DNA from: SW4 sp042466115 | GTDB taxonomy: Bacteria; Pseudomonadota; Alphaproteobacteria; Rhodobacterales; Rhodobacteraceae | Direction: 5' to 3' | DNA length: 64,000 nucleotides | NCBI RefSeq assembly: GCF_042466115.1 | Contig: NZ_JAXHBQ010000001.1 | Span: 434,001 to 498,000, forward strand | Shown: piece after piece, positions 1-9,457 of the stretch | Layout of the letters: every line of letters starts with the position of its first letter | Numbering within the stretch: the first letter of the stretch is position 1 | Notes under the pieces: generated by a model | Seen by the model: only the letters and a program-made list of their open reading frames with translations | The model's database searches: none | What the model was told of the DNA's origin: nothing | Made by a program: the position numbers and the translations under genes

Positions 1-1025
1 CGTTTGGCCGTGACGCGCAGCGCTTCGGCCTCGTCTTCGGGCAGGTTGTCGATCTTGTTCCAGACCTCGATCTGGGGCGTGTCCTTGGACACTCCCAGCA
101 CGCCCAAAATGGTGACGACCTCGGCCCATTGATCCTGACTTTGCGGATGGCTGATATCGCGCACATGCAGGATCACATCCGCCTCCAGCACTTCTTCCAA
201 TGTGGCACGGAAGGCGGCGACAAGTTCGGTGGGCAGATCGCTGACGAACCCGACCGTGTCGGAAAAGATGACCGTCTCGCCGGTGGGAAATTCAATCTTG
301 CGCATGGTCGGGTCAAGCGTGGCGAACAGCATGTCTTTGACGAAAACATCCGCGCCCGTCATCTTGTTGAACAAGGTCGATTTGCCCGCGTTGGTATAAC
401 CGACCAAGGCCACGGTCGGAAACGGCACCTTGGCACGGCCCGCGCGGTGCAGGGCGCGGGTTTTCTGCACCTTGGCTAGCTGGGCCTTCAGGCGGTTCAA
501 CTGCGTATCAATCGCGCGCCTGTCAGCCTCGATCTGGGTTTCGCCGGGACCACCGACAAAGCCCAATCCGCCGCGCTGGCGTTCAAGGTGGGTCCAGGCC
601 CGCACAAGGCGGGTGCGCTGATAGGTGAGTGCGGCCATTTCAACCTGCAACACACCTTCCTTGGTGCGCGCGCGGTCGCTGAAGATTTCAAGGATCAATC
701 CGGTGCGGTCCAGCAGCTTGACGCCCCATTCCTTCTCCAGATTGCGCTGCTGCACGGGTGTCACGGGACCGTCGATCAGGACAAGCCCTGCCTCGGCGTC
801 ATGAATGCGCTGTTTCAGCTCGGCGATCTTGCCCTTGCCGAACAGCATGCCGGGATGCAGTTTCGGCAAGCGCACGATTTCCGCGCCGACCACGTCAAGA
901 TCAGGCAGGGCATCGCCAAGGGCCACAGCCTCGGCCAGCGCGGGCTCTGCGCTTTGCTTTGATCCGGCTACCTTGAGTTCGGGGTGCAGGACATAGGCCC
1001 GCATGGCGGACCGTTCATCGGACAT
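1..1025 (-). CDS. hflX: HflX GTPase, partial (C-terminus beyond the left edge)
   Basis: Partial gene: 341 codons are visible from the ATG at 1025 and the reading frame is still open at base 1. HflX is an Obg-related GTPase that binds the large ribosomal subunit and acts on stalled ribosomes. Visible marks are the N-terminal HflX domain, the family signature GGPGETQ near residue 157, the P-loop GYTNAGKS at 209-216, the G3 motif DTVGF near 256 and the G4 motif NKID near 322. The start lies only 2 nt after the hfq stop, so the two are surely co-transcribed, the usual hfq-hflX linkage. Identity is secure; the missing part is the end of the G domain and the C-terminal tail. Confidence 0.95.
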   Translation of the reverse strand, partial: MSDERSAMRAYVLHPELKVAGSKQSAEPALAEAVALGDALPDLDVVGAEIVRLPKLHPGMLFGKGKIAELKQRIHDAEAGLVLIDGPVTPVQQRNLEKEWGVKLLDRTGLILEIFSDRARTKEGVLQVEMAALTYQRTRLVRAWTHLERQRGGLGFVGGPGETQIEADRRAIDTQLNRLKAQLAKVQKTRALHRAGRAKVPFPTVALVGYTNAGKSTLFNKMTGADVFVKDMLFATLDPTMRKIEFPTGETVIFSDTVGFVSDLPTELVAAFRATLEEVLEADVILHVRDISHPQSQDQWAEVVTILGVLGVSKDTPQIEVWNKIDNLPEDEAEALRVTAK

Positions 1026-1027
1026 TG

Positions 1028-1264
1028 CTAGCCTTCTTCGCCATCATATAGGCTGATCGGCTGGGCCGGCATGATGGTGCTGATCGCGCTTTTATAGACA
1101 AGCTGGCTTTGGCCATCGCGGCGCAGCAGCACGCAAAAACTGTCAAACCAGGTGATCACACCTTGCAGTTTCACGCCGTTGATCAGGAAGATTGTAACGG
1201 GAACCTTCACCTTGCGCACATGATTGAGGAACGCATCCTGTAGGTTCTGTTTGTCTGAGGCCAT
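1028..1264 (-). CDS. hfq: RNA chaperone Hfq
   Basis: 78-residue Sm-like protein that forms a hexameric ring and pairs small RNAs with mRNAs. The Sm1 region (VTIFLINGVKLQGVITWFD) and the Sm2 signature (LVYKSAISTIMP) are both intact, and the protein ends in a short acidic tail (DGEEG), much shorter than the enterobacterial C-terminus, as is usual in alphaproteobacteria. It precedes hflX by 2 nt. A 98-bp gap separates it from trkH upstream, with a terminator at the trkH end, so hfq-hflX probably has its own promoter in that gap. Confidence 0.97.
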   Translation of the reverse strand: MASDKQNLQDAFLNHVRKVKVPVTIFLINGVKLQGVITWFDSFCVLLRRDGQSQLVYKSAISTIMPAQPISLYDGEEG

Positions 1265-1349
1265 TGCCTAACCCTTCTATTCTTGCGGCCGCGGACCGGC
1301 CATTCCCATCCGCCCAATTATGTCGCGCCCCGCGCCGAGATTAAAGAGG

Positions 1350-1371
1350 AAAAATAACGCCGCTAACGGCG
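1350..1371 (-). terminator. Rho-independent terminator overlapping the trkH stop codon
   Basis: Read on the minus strand, CGCCG-TTAG-CGGCG forms a 5-bp GC stem whose loop contains the trkH stop codon TAG, and it is followed by TTATTTTT. The hairpin would end the trkA-trkH transcript exactly at the coding end and separate it from hfq. Confidence 0.6.
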
Positions 1372-2886
1372 CCAGAATTCGGGGTTCAACAGGGCGATGA
1401 TCGCCAGCGCCTCAAGGCGCCCGACAACCATTGCCGCTGCCAGCACGTATTTGGCAAAAGCGGTCAGGCCCGCATAGGAAATCGGGGCTTCGGCCCCCAC
1501 ATCGGCCAGCGGACCGGTCGTGGATAATGCCGCCACGGCCAGCACCATCGCCGTTTCAAATTGCACACCCGTCAGGGACAGCAAAACCATCACGGCGGCA
1601 ATGGACATGGAAAACAGCATGAAAAAGATCCATGCGATATAGGCGCCCTGCTTGCGGATACGGCGCGCATCGGCCCCAGCCCCGCCCACGGAATTGGGAT
1701 GCACCAGCCGTTCAAGTTCGCGTTCCGAATGCTTGTAAAGCGCATAGACCCGCAGCAGTTTCACACCGCCCGCCGTGGTGGCCACGCCGCCACCGATCAT
1801 CGACAGACCCACAAGGATCAACCCCGGTGTTTGCAGGCCCGACCAGTTCGCAGCGCCCAGCCAACTGGCGGATTCGAAACCCGTGGTGGTCAGGAATGAC
1901 ATCACCGTAAAGATACTGCCCCACAGGGCGCGCAAGCCCGATTGTATTTCACCAATGCCGGTGCTGGCTTCGGTCGCGCCGATCCAGTGACGCAAGAACA
2001 GTAAGGCGGGCAAGATCACGATCAAGGTCATGCCAAGCCGGAATTCGGGGTCATGAAATACATTCTGGCGATCTTCGCCCATCAGCCCGCGCCCGAAGGT
2101 CAACCGCGACAGGGCAAACAGCATGAACAAAAAGATCAGCACTTCGCCGCCAATGCCCGCACCGCTGTAAAACAGCCCGCCCACCGGTGATATCCCCGAG
2201 GTCGCCATGACCGACATCGCATGGCACAGCGCCACAAACGGCACCTCGCCCAGGATCGTCAGACCCAGCCAAAGCACAACCGTCAGCGCGGCGTAAAGCG
2301 GCACCAGCCGAGCGGCAAAACGGGTCAGGCGCTCGGAGGGGTCGGCGATCCGCGCGATCTGGCGAAAGTCGGTGGGCCCCTGCCCCGCGGTTGCCGTGGC
2401 GCGCACCTCGAACCCGCCAAGGTTCATCGGCGCCAGGATCGACGCCGCCGCGACCCAGATCAGCAAACCGCCCATCCAGCCCACCATCGCGCGCCACAGA
2501 TGCAGCGGACGGGTCAGCACACGCGGATTGTCAAACAAAGTCGCGCCCGTGGTCGTGAAACTGGACACCATTTCAAACCAGGCATCGCGGAATGTCAGAG
2601 TGTTGACGGCCTCGTAGAATGGCACGGCCAGCATGACCGGCAAGACGGAAAACGCGGTGAGCAAGGCCACAAGCTGGCTGCGGGCAATGCTGGCGGGGCG
2701 ATAATGCTGGGTTGCAATCGCCAGCAGGACCGACAGCAGGGTAAACAGGATCGCACTGTAAAGGAACGCGCGCGCGCCCGCAAAATCATCCAGCGAAAAA
2801 GCATAAAACGCAGGCACCATCATGGCCAAAGCCGCAATGCCCATCATCAGAACGATAAAGGGAAATTCGGTCAGCCGCAGTGCCAT
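1363..2886 (-). CDS. trkH: Trk potassium uptake protein TrkH
   Basis: 507-residue polytopic inner-membrane protein, the K+-translocating subunit of the Trk system. Four pore-loop filter segments typical of the Trk/Ktr/HKT superfamily can be seen in order: TTTGATLF (about 111-119), ATSGISPVGG, LTTTGFESAS and ALSTTGPLADV. Hydrophobic segments run throughout. Its ATG shares one base with the trkA stop (TGATG), so it is translationally coupled to the regulatory subunit. A hairpin terminator lies on its stop codon. Ion selectivity (K+ versus Na+) cannot be settled by reading alone, but the linkage to trkA supports K+. Confidence 0.93.
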   Translation of the reverse strand: MALRLTEFPFIVLMMGIAALAMMVPAFYAFSLDDFAGARAFLYSAILFTLLSVLLAIATQHYRPASIARSQLVALLTAFSVLPVMLAVPFYEAVNTLTFRDAWFEMVSSFTTTGATLFDNPRVLTRPLHLWRAMVGWMGGLLIWVAAASILAPMNLGGFEVRATATAGQGPTDFRQIARIADPSERLTRFAARLVPLYAALTVVLWLGLTILGEVPFVALCHAMSVMATSGISPVGGLFYSGAGIGGEVLIFLFMLFALSRLTFGRGLMGEDRQNVFHDPEFRLGMTLIVILPALLFLRHWIGATEASTGIGEIQSGLRALWGSIFTVMSFLTTTGFESASWLGAANWSGLQTPGLILVGLSMIGGGVATTAGGVKLLRVYALYKHSERELERLVHPNSVGGAGADARRIRKQGAYIAWIFFMLFSMSIAAVMVLLSLTGVQFETAMVLAVAALSTTGPLADVGAEAPISYAGLTAFAKYVLAAAMVVGRLEALAIIALLNPEFWRR

Positions 2887-4262
2887 CAGAAAAAGTCGAT
2901 CGAGACCTGCAACAGGCGCTCGACCTCGCTCACGTCGTCAGCCATGCAGAAAATCGCGATGACATCGCCTTCTTCGATGCGCAATGCGGCGGTGGGTTTG
3001 ACCAGTTTGTCACCTTTCAGGACCGCGCCGACCAGCACGCCTTCGGGGAAATCAATGTCGCGGATGCGCTGGCCGGAAATGGGTGATGTGGACAGCACCT
3101 GCGCCTCGATCACCTCGGCTTCGGCGTCTCCGATGGAATAGACGCCCCGCACGCGCCCGTGGCGGATATGGCGCAAGATGCTGCTGACGGTCGTGGCGCG
3201 CGGGTTGATATAGGCGTCGATATTGAGCGGGCCCATCAGCGGCACAAGGCTGGGATCATTGGTCAGGCAAATGGCCATCGGACAGCCCAGCCCCTTGGCG
3301 CGCACGGCGGCCAGCAGATTGGTCTTGTCGTCATCCGTGACGGCCAGCACGGCGTCCGCACCGGCGATATTGGCCTCGGTCAACAGGTTCACATCCAAAC
3401 CGTCACCATTCAAAACGATCGTGCGCTCAAGGGCATCGGCCGCGTCCTCGGCGATGCGGCGGTTCTTTTCGATCACCCGCACGCGGACACGGTCGGTGCG
3501 CTGCTCCAGCGCGCGCGCAACCGCCAGCCCCACATTGCCGCCACCGATAATGACGATCCGTTCCTGCTTTTCGTTGGTTTTGCCGAAAATTTCGAGGGTG
3601 CGGGTCATGTCAGCCGTGCGGGTAAACAGGTAAACCTCATCACCGGCGAAAATCTGATCTCCCGCACCGGGCGCAAACAGCGTGCCGTCCCGGCGGATGC
3701 CGACAACGATGGCATCAAGGGTGGAAAACAGATCGGTCAACTGGCGCAGGGGCGTGTTGATCACCGGACAATCGGGCGCGATATTGATCCCCAAAAGCTG
3801 CGCTTTGCCGTCAAGGAAACTCTCGGTGTCAAAGGCGGCGGGGGCCGACAGACGCTGCAAGGCAGCCTCGGCCACTTCTTTTTCGGGTGAGATGACCACA
3901 TCAATCGGCAGGTGATCGCGGCGATACAGATCGGAATAGATCGCATCAAGATAGCTTTGCGCCCGCAGCCGTGCGATCTTGCGCTGGATGGCAAAGACCG
4001 AATGGGCCACCTGACAGGTCACCATGTTCACTTCGTCACTATGGGTCGCGGCGATGATCATATCGGCATCGCGCGCACCGGCGCGTTCCAGAATGTCGGG
4101 ATAGCTGGCATGGCCCGCAACACCCTGCACATCCAGCGTATCGGTGGCGCGGCGCACCAGATCGGGGTTGTGGTCTACGACCGTGACGTCGTTGCGCTCG
4201 CCCGACAAATGGCGCGCGATCTGCCAGCCGACCTGACCCGCGCCGCAAATGATAACCTTCAT
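2886..4262 (-). CDS. trkA: Trk system potassium-regulatory protein TrkA
   Basis: 458-residue cytoplasmic gating subunit of the Trk K+ transporter. It has the duplicated RCK layout: an N-terminal Rossmann nucleotide-binding motif (GAGQVGWQIA at residues 6-15), a first TrkA-C region, a second Rossmann motif (GGGNVGLAVA near 240) and a second TrkA-C region at the end. Length matches the family. It lies directly after ntrX (49-nt gap) and is coupled to trkH downstream, a gene order seen in many Rhodobacteraceae that joins K+ uptake to the nitrogen-regulatory cluster. Confidence 0.94.
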   Translation of the reverse strand: MKVIICGAGQVGWQIARHLSGERNDVTVVDHNPDLVRRATDTLDVQGVAGHASYPDILERAGARDADMIIAATHSDEVNMVTCQVAHSVFAIQRKIARLRAQSYLDAIYSDLYRRDHLPIDVVISPEKEVAEAALQRLSAPAAFDTESFLDGKAQLLGINIAPDCPVINTPLRQLTDLFSTLDAIVVGIRRDGTLFAPGAGDQIFAGDEVYLFTRTADMTRTLEIFGKTNEKQERIVIIGGGNVGLAVARALEQRTDRVRVRVIEKNRRIAEDAADALERTIVLNGDGLDVNLLTEANIAGADAVLAVTDDDKTNLLAAVRAKGLGCPMAICLTNDPSLVPLMGPLNIDAYINPRATTVSSILRHIRHGRVRGVYSIGDAEAEVIEAQVLSTSPISGQRIRDIDFPEGVLVGAVLKGDKLVKPTAALRIEEGDVIAIFCMADDVSEVERLLQVSIDFF

Positions 4263-4311
4263 GTCAGCCCCTCATGTGCTTGGCCTGTGGTGCCTGATCG
4301 TGCGGGCACGG

Positions 4312-5727
4312 TCAATCGCCTGCATCCTGCGTGGCTTCTTCGATATGGGCGACCCGTGCACCGGCCTTGTTCGAGGTCACGACCCCCAGCGATTTCAACT
4401 TGCGGTGCAGCGCGCTGCGCTCCATCCCGACAAAGCTGGCGGTGCGGCTGATATTGCCACCAAAACGGTTGATCTGGGTCAGCAGATATTCGCGCTCGAA
4501 CAATTCGCGCGCCTCGCGCAGGGGCAGTGTCGCAAGACCGCCCGACAGCAACACACGGTCTTCGCCACTGCTGGGTTCCTCGTTGCTGGGCAGTTCCTTG
4601 GCAGTGATCTCGTCGGTATTTTCTCCAAGGATAAGAACACGTTCCACGACGTTCTTCAGCTGGCGCACATTACCGGGCCACAACATCGTTTGCAGCAAGG
4701 CACGCGCGTCATCCGCCAGTTTGCGCAGCGGAAGGCCCTGCACCTTGTTGAATACGCCGATGAAATGTTCGGCCAACATCGGGATATCCTCGCGCCGTTC
4801 TTCCAGACTTGGCACATGGATCGGCACAACGTTCAGGCGGTGATACAGCTCCTGACGGAAGTTTCCTGCTTCAATTTCGGCGTTCAAATCCTTGTTTGTG
4901 CTGGAAATAACTCGCAAATCAACCTGCACTTTTCCGGTGCCGCCGACCCGCTGGAATTGCTGGTCCACCAGCACCCGCAGGATTTTCGACTGGGTGCCAA
5001 GGGGCATATCCGCGACTTCGTCAAAGTAAACGACCCCGCCGTTGCCTTCCTCAAGCATGCCCTTTTCAACACCGCGTTCCGGGCTTTCGCGCCCGAACAG
5101 CACTTCTTCCATGCGGTCCGGTTCAATCGAGGCCGAACTGACCGTCACAAACGGCGCCGCGGCGCGGTTGGAATTGGCGTGGATATAGCGCGCCGCGATT
5201 TCCTTGCCTGCCCCCGCCGGCCCCGTCAGCATGACGCGGCCATTGGATTTCGTGACCTTGTCCAGCTGGGACTTCAAGGTGCGGAACGCCGCACTGTCGC
5301 CCAGCATATCCGCCCCTGCGCTATCGCCACGTTTCAGTTGCAGGTTCTCGCGGCGCAGGCGTGATGTTTCCATCGCGCGGCGGATCACAACCATCAACTG
5401 GTCGATATTAAAGGGTTTTTCGATGAAATCATACGCACCCTGCTTGATCGCCGCGACCGCGATTTCAATATTGCCGTGGCCGGAAATGATCACGATCGGG
5501 ATATCGGGATGATCGCGTTTCACCGATTTCAGGATGTCGATCCCGTCCATCTGGCTATCCTTGAGCCAGATATCCAGGATCATCAGCGCCGGTGCGTCCT
5601 TGGCAATTTCCGACATGCATTGATCAGAGTTCGCGGCCAGTCGCGTGGTAAACCCTTCGTCCTTGAGAATATCCGAAATCAGCTCGCGGATATCGCGTTC
5701 GTCGTCGGTTATCAGGATATCGCCCAT
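4312..5727 (-). CDS. ntrX: Response regulator NtrX
   Basis: About 471-residue response regulator paired with NtrY. Order: receiver domain (phospho-acceptor Asp about residue 52 in LMILDIW), AAA+ ATPase with Walker A GPAGAGKE (168-175) and Walker B VVYFDE, and a C-terminal Fis-type helix-turn-helix (NISRTASFVGMERSALHRKL). The sigma54-contact GAFTGA loop is missing: after LFGRE the chain reads SPERGVEKG. I chose the ATG at 5727 because AGGA lies 5 nt upstream and the protein then begins MGDILI, as family members do; an upstream ATG at 5739 overlaps the ntrY stop (ATGA) and would add four residues. It is coupled to ntrY. Confidence 0.92.
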   Translation of the reverse strand: MGDILITDDERDIRELISDILKDEGFTTRLAANSDQCMSEIAKDAPALMILDIWLKDSQMDGIDILKSVKRDHPDIPIVIISGHGNIEIAVAAIKQGAYDFIEKPFNIDQLMVVIRRAMETSRLRRENLQLKRGDSAGADMLGDSAAFRTLKSQLDKVTKSNGRVMLTGPAGAGKEIAARYIHANSNRAAAPFVTVSSASIEPDRMEEVLFGRESPERGVEKGMLEEGNGGVVYFDEVADMPLGTQSKILRVLVDQQFQRVGGTGKVQVDLRVISSTNKDLNAEIEAGNFRQELYHRLNVVPIHVPSLEERREDIPMLAEHFIGVFNKVQGLPLRKLADDARALLQTMLWPGNVRQLKNVVERVLILGENTDEITAKELPSNEEPSSGEDRVLLSGGLATLPLREARELFEREYLLTQINRFGGNISRTASFVGMERSALHRKLKSLGVVTSNKAGARVAHIEEATQDAGD

Positions 5728-5735
5728 TTTGGTCC

Positions 5736-7991
5736 TCATGCGGTTTCTTGGTGTGGCAGGGCGGCGGCGGTCAGGACCGGAAGGTCAATCACTGCCATCG
5801 CCCCGCGATGGTTGGATGCGTCAAAAGCGTCTGCATCCTGCAATTGCAGGGTGCCGCCGTGTTCTTCGATAATCTTTTTCACGATGGGCAGGCCAAGGCC
5901 GGTGCCCTTTTCGCGGGTTGTCACATAGGGTTCAAACAACCGCGCGCGGTCTTCGGGCAGGCCAATGCCGTTGTCGCTGATGGTGATCTGCGCGCCCTGT
6001 GGCGTCACCTTCATCGCGACGCGCACCTGCGGCTTGTAACCCTTTGGAACGCCGTTTTCTTGCAAGGTTTCAGTGGCTTCGCCCGCGTTCTTGATCAAGT
6101 TCGTCAGGGCCTGACTGATCATCGTGCTATCCAGATCAGCCATCACCGGACGATCCGGCAAATCGGATGTGATTTTGACATCGGGCTGGCCCGATTGCTG
6201 CAACAGGACCGCATCCCGCACAAGTGCAGCCAGATCATGGGTCATGCGTTCGGGTTCCGGCATCCGCGCGAATTTGGAAAACTCGTCAACAATGCGCCGT
6301 AAGTCATTGGTTTGGCGGATAATTACGTCTGTCATCTGCGCCAGCGCTTCGTGATCATCGCCCACAAGGTCTGCAAACTTGCGCTTGATGCGTTCCGCAC
6401 TAAGCTGGATTGGCGTGAGCGGGTTCTTGATCTCGTGGGCAATGCGGCGCGCCACGTCCCCCCATGCGGCCATGCGCTGCGCGCTGACCAGATCGGTCAC
6501 ATCGTCAAAGGCCACAACATAGCCTTCCAGTGTGCCATCATCGCGCCGCCGCGGGGCCATCCGCACCAGCAGGCTTTCCTGTTGCCCGCCGCGCACCAGA
6601 TTGACCTGTTCCTGCACCGCATCGCGTTCGCCTGCGCGCATCCGTTCAAACAGCGGCGCAAATTCGGGCACGGCCACGGCAATTGCCACATCTTCCTGAT
6701 CCTGCGCCATATCCAGCAACCGCCCGCCCGACCGGTTCACAAAGGCGACCGTGCCATCGGCATCAAGCCCGACAACACCCGACGACACCGACGAAAGCAC
6801 GGAATCAAACAGGCGGCGGCGGCGTTCGATCTGGCGCGTGTTGTCCAGCAGTTCCTCGCGCTGGCCCTTCAACTGCGTGGTCATCTGGTTGAAATACTGG
6901 CCCAGCTGCGCGATTTCATCGTCACCGGTTTCTTCGGGGACACGCACGTCCAGATCGCCACCACCAACGCGCTGGGATGCCCCCACAAGCCGGCCAATCG
7001 GGCGCGACAGGCGTTCAGCAAACCAAATCCCCAGCCAGATCGCGGCCAGGATCAGGATCACCGCAAAACCCAGGTAAATCAAGCCAAACTCAAACAAGAG
7101 CCGCCCACGATCGGATTCAAGCTGTTCATAAAGCGCCACGGTTTCCTGCGTTTCATCCAGCAGCGATAGCACCGATCCATCGACCTCGCGGGTCACGAAA
7201 AGATAGCGATCGACAAAAGCTTCAAGCGGGATCAGCGCGCGAAACTCGTTGTTGTCCCAGTCCTCGATGATGACGACACCATCCGCGGTGGCCTGCGCGA
7301 TCTGCTCGGCTGTGGGCTGTTCAAAGCCAAACTCATAGGACCGCGCACCGCGCGCCTTGATCTCGCCCGCGCCGTCGATCACGAACACTTCGGTCAGGGT
7401 GCGTTCAATCTGCGGCTGGACCGCGCCCAGCACCTGGCGCACTTCGCCATCGCTCATGAAAAAGGTCTTGAGCCGTTCCGTGTTCAGGAACCCTGCAAGA
7501 CCCAAGCCATCGCGGCGCAATTCCTGACGGTGTTCTTCTTCATAGGCTTCGGCGGCCGACAGGGAATTGCCGACAACGTTGCGCACCCTTTCGCTGAACC
7601 AGCCTTCAAGCCCCACATTGATCGACAGCACCGCAAAAACGGCGACCAGAACTGTAGGGATCAATGCCAGCAACGCGAACACGCCTGTGAGGCGCAAATG
7701 CAAGCGCGACCCCGCCGACCGCGCGCGCCGCGCCATGATCAGCCCGATCACCCGCTGCAGGACCAATGCGGCAATCACCAGAATATAGACAAGATCGGCC
7801 AGCAGGATCAGCCGCAGTGACGGGGCCGTTGCGGTCTGGTCCAGCGGTCCCAGAATCGTGATCGTCAGCCCCGCCAGGATCGGCCCCAACAGCACCAGCC
7901 CCAATGTCATGGCGTTTTGCACAGGTCGTTTGCGCCGCCAGCGACTGAACCTTGCCAAATTGATGCCCAGAAGGGACCGTTGCACCTGCAC
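5736..7991 (-). CDS. ntrY: Nitrogen-regulation sensor histidine kinase NtrY
   Basis: 751-residue membrane kinase that phosphorylates NtrX. Several N-terminal transmembrane segments come first (about residues 25-150), then a periplasmic stretch to about 290, a further membrane span (YLGFAVILILAAIWLGIWF), HAMP, PAS (about 385-490), HisKA with the phospho-accepting His in RIAHEIKNPLTPIQLS, and a C-terminal HATPase with the G box GTGLGLPIVKKI. The start is GTG at 7991 (or GTG at 7985, two codons later); no in-frame ATG lies just upstream. Its stop overlaps the ntrX region. NtrYX proteins are linked to nitrogen and redox or envelope control in alphaproteobacteria; the signal here is unknown. Confidence 0.92.
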   Translation of the reverse strand: MQVQRSLLGINLARFSRWRRKRPVQNAMTLGLVLLGPILAGLTITILGPLDQTATAPSLRLILLADLVYILVIAALVLQRVIGLIMARRARSAGSRLHLRLTGVFALLALIPTVLVAVFAVLSINVGLEGWFSERVRNVVGNSLSAAEAYEEEHRQELRRDGLGLAGFLNTERLKTFFMSDGEVRQVLGAVQPQIERTLTEVFVIDGAGEIKARGARSYEFGFEQPTAEQIAQATADGVVIIEDWDNNEFRALIPLEAFVDRYLFVTREVDGSVLSLLDETQETVALYEQLESDRGRLLFEFGLIYLGFAVILILAAIWLGIWFAERLSRPIGRLVGASQRVGGGDLDVRVPEETGDDEIAQLGQYFNQMTTQLKGQREELLDNTRQIERRRRLFDSVLSSVSSGVVGLDADGTVAFVNRSGGRLLDMAQDQEDVAIAVAVPEFAPLFERMRAGERDAVQEQVNLVRGGQQESLLVRMAPRRRDDGTLEGYVVAFDDVTDLVSAQRMAAWGDVARRIAHEIKNPLTPIQLSAERIKRKFADLVGDDHEALAQMTDVIIRQTNDLRRIVDEFSKFARMPEPERMTHDLAALVRDAVLLQQSGQPDVKITSDLPDRPVMADLDSTMISQALTNLIKNAGEATETLQENGVPKGYKPQVRVAMKVTPQGAQITISDNGIGLPEDRARLFEPYVTTREKGTGLGLPIVKKIIEEHGGTLQLQDADAFDASNHRGAMAVIDLPVLTAAALPHQETA

Positions 7992-8089
7992 GCCCTTTGA
8001 TGTGGGGCCGTTGCCCCGTTACCGCTATGTGCGGTCCTAACCGCTACAGACTGTGTCTGCGGCAGGCTGGCCACGCTTATGTTGCGGTT

Positions 8090-9457
8090 TTACATCAATT
8101 TACGCCGCCGTGTCACGCGCATATCGAGTTCGGTGATCTTCTTTCGCAAGGTATTGCGGTTTATGCCCAGAAGATCAGCACATTTCGCCTGATTTCCACC
8201 TGTCGCATCCAGGGCGATTTCGATCATCGGCGCCTCGACCTCGCGTAGAATCCGCTGATAAAGGCCCGGCGGCGGCAAGGCACCGCCATGCAGATCGAAA
8301 TACCGCCGCAGGTGTTTGGCAACACTGGCCGACAGTTTGTCGCCCTCGCCTGCCGCCCCGCGCATCGGCTCCGTTGCTGGCTGGTTGCCCAGCACCGCTT
8401 CGATTTCGCCCAGGGTGATCTCGTCTTCGGTCGCGGTGGCCACAAGCCGGCGAATCGCATTCTCCAACTGGCGCACATTGCCCGGCCAGCTGTAGTTGCG
8501 CGCCAGATCAATGGCGCCGGGTGCAAGGCGGCGCAGCGATCCGCCATCGCGTTCCGCGCGCAGCAGAAAGTGATCGGCCAGCAGCGGAATATCGTCGACA
8601 CGTTCGCGCAGGGACGGCACGGAAATCGTCACACCGCCAATGCGATAGAACAGATCCTCGCGAAAGCCGCCCTCCTCCATCCGCGTGGTCAGATCGACCT
8701 GTGATGTGGCCATGATCCGCGGCGCGTTGTCGCCCAGGGTGTCCAGCATCCGCACGATCCGCGCCTGCGCCGTATCCGCAAGATCGGCGATTTCATCAAA
8801 CACCAGCGTGCCGCCCTTGGCGCGCGCCAACAGCGACGATGGGCCGTCCATCCCTTGCAGATCCGCAGCACTTGCCACCACGAAGGGCAGCGACCGGCGA
8901 TCGGAAAAATCATGCACCGCGCGCGCGATCAGGCTTTTGCCCGTGCCGCTTTCGCCGGTGATCAGCACCGGCAGGGCCGTGTTCATCACCCGCGCCACCA
9001 GCCGATACAGCGCCTGCATTGTCGGGGTGCGCCCGACCAGCGGCAATTCGTCGTTGGCGGCGTGTGCATCGGGGCGCGCAGGTGCGGCGCGGCGTTTCAC
9101 CTCGAGCGCGCGGGCCGAGCGTTTCATCAGATCGGGCAGATCAAAGGGCTTGGGCAGGTAATCATAGGCCTCGGCCTCGGCGGCCTGAATGGCCGTCATG
9201 ATGTTGTTTTGCGCCGAAATCACGATCACGGGCAGGCCGGGGCGTGCAGCGCTGATCTTAGGCAGCTGTTCCAGCCCGTTGCCATCGGGCATGACCACAT
9301 CGGAAATCACCAGATCGCCTTTGCCTTCCTCGACCCAGCGCATCAGCGTCACCAGCGACGACGTGGCGTGCACCTTGCATCCGGCCCGCGTCAGTGCCTG
9401 CGTCAATACCGTGCGGATCGTGCGATCATCGTCAGCAACAAGAACGGTTCCATCCAT
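8090..9457 (-). CDS. ntrC: Nitrogen regulator NtrC lacking the GAFTGA loop
   Basis: 455-residue response regulator phosphorylated by NtrB. Receiver domain with acceptor Asp 53 (VISDVVMPDG), AAA+ domain with Walker A GESGTGKS (168-175) and Walker B GTLVFDE (216-222), Fis-type DNA-binding end (GGNQAKCADLLGINRNTLRK). Only about 40 residues separate Walker A from Walker B, and the GAFTGA segment that touches sigma54 is absent. Rhodobacter capsulatus NtrC is known to have this deletion and to activate the housekeeping sigma factor, so the same mode is inferred here. Its ATG shares one base with the ntrB stop; ntrY follows after 98 bp. Confidence 0.94.
   Translation of the reverse strand: MDGTVLVADDDRTIRTVLTQALTRAGCKVHATSSLVTLMRWVEEGKGDLVISDVVMPDGNGLEQLPKISAARPGLPVIVISAQNNIMTAIQAAEAEAYDYLPKPFDLPDLMKRSARALEVKRRAAPARPDAHAANDELPLVGRTPTMQALYRLVARVMNTALPVLITGESGTGKSLIARAVHDFSDRRSLPFVVASAADLQGMDGPSSLLARAKGGTLVFDEIADLADTAQARIVRMLDTLGDNAPRIMATSQVDLTTRMEEGGFREDLFYRIGGVTISVPSLRERVDDIPLLADHFLLRAERDGGSLRRLAPGAIDLARNYSWPGNVRQLENAIRRLVATATEDEITLGEIEAVLGNQPATEPMRGAAGEGDKLSASVAKHLRRYFDLHGGALPPPGLYQRILREVEAPMIEIALDATGGNQAKCADLLGINRNTLRKKITELDMRVTRRRKLM

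Noticed and set aside
4249..5364. 371-codon plus-strand frame opposite ntrX
   Set aside because: Mirror frame of a conserved gene; composition (His/Gln/Arg-rich) is typical of antisense translation.
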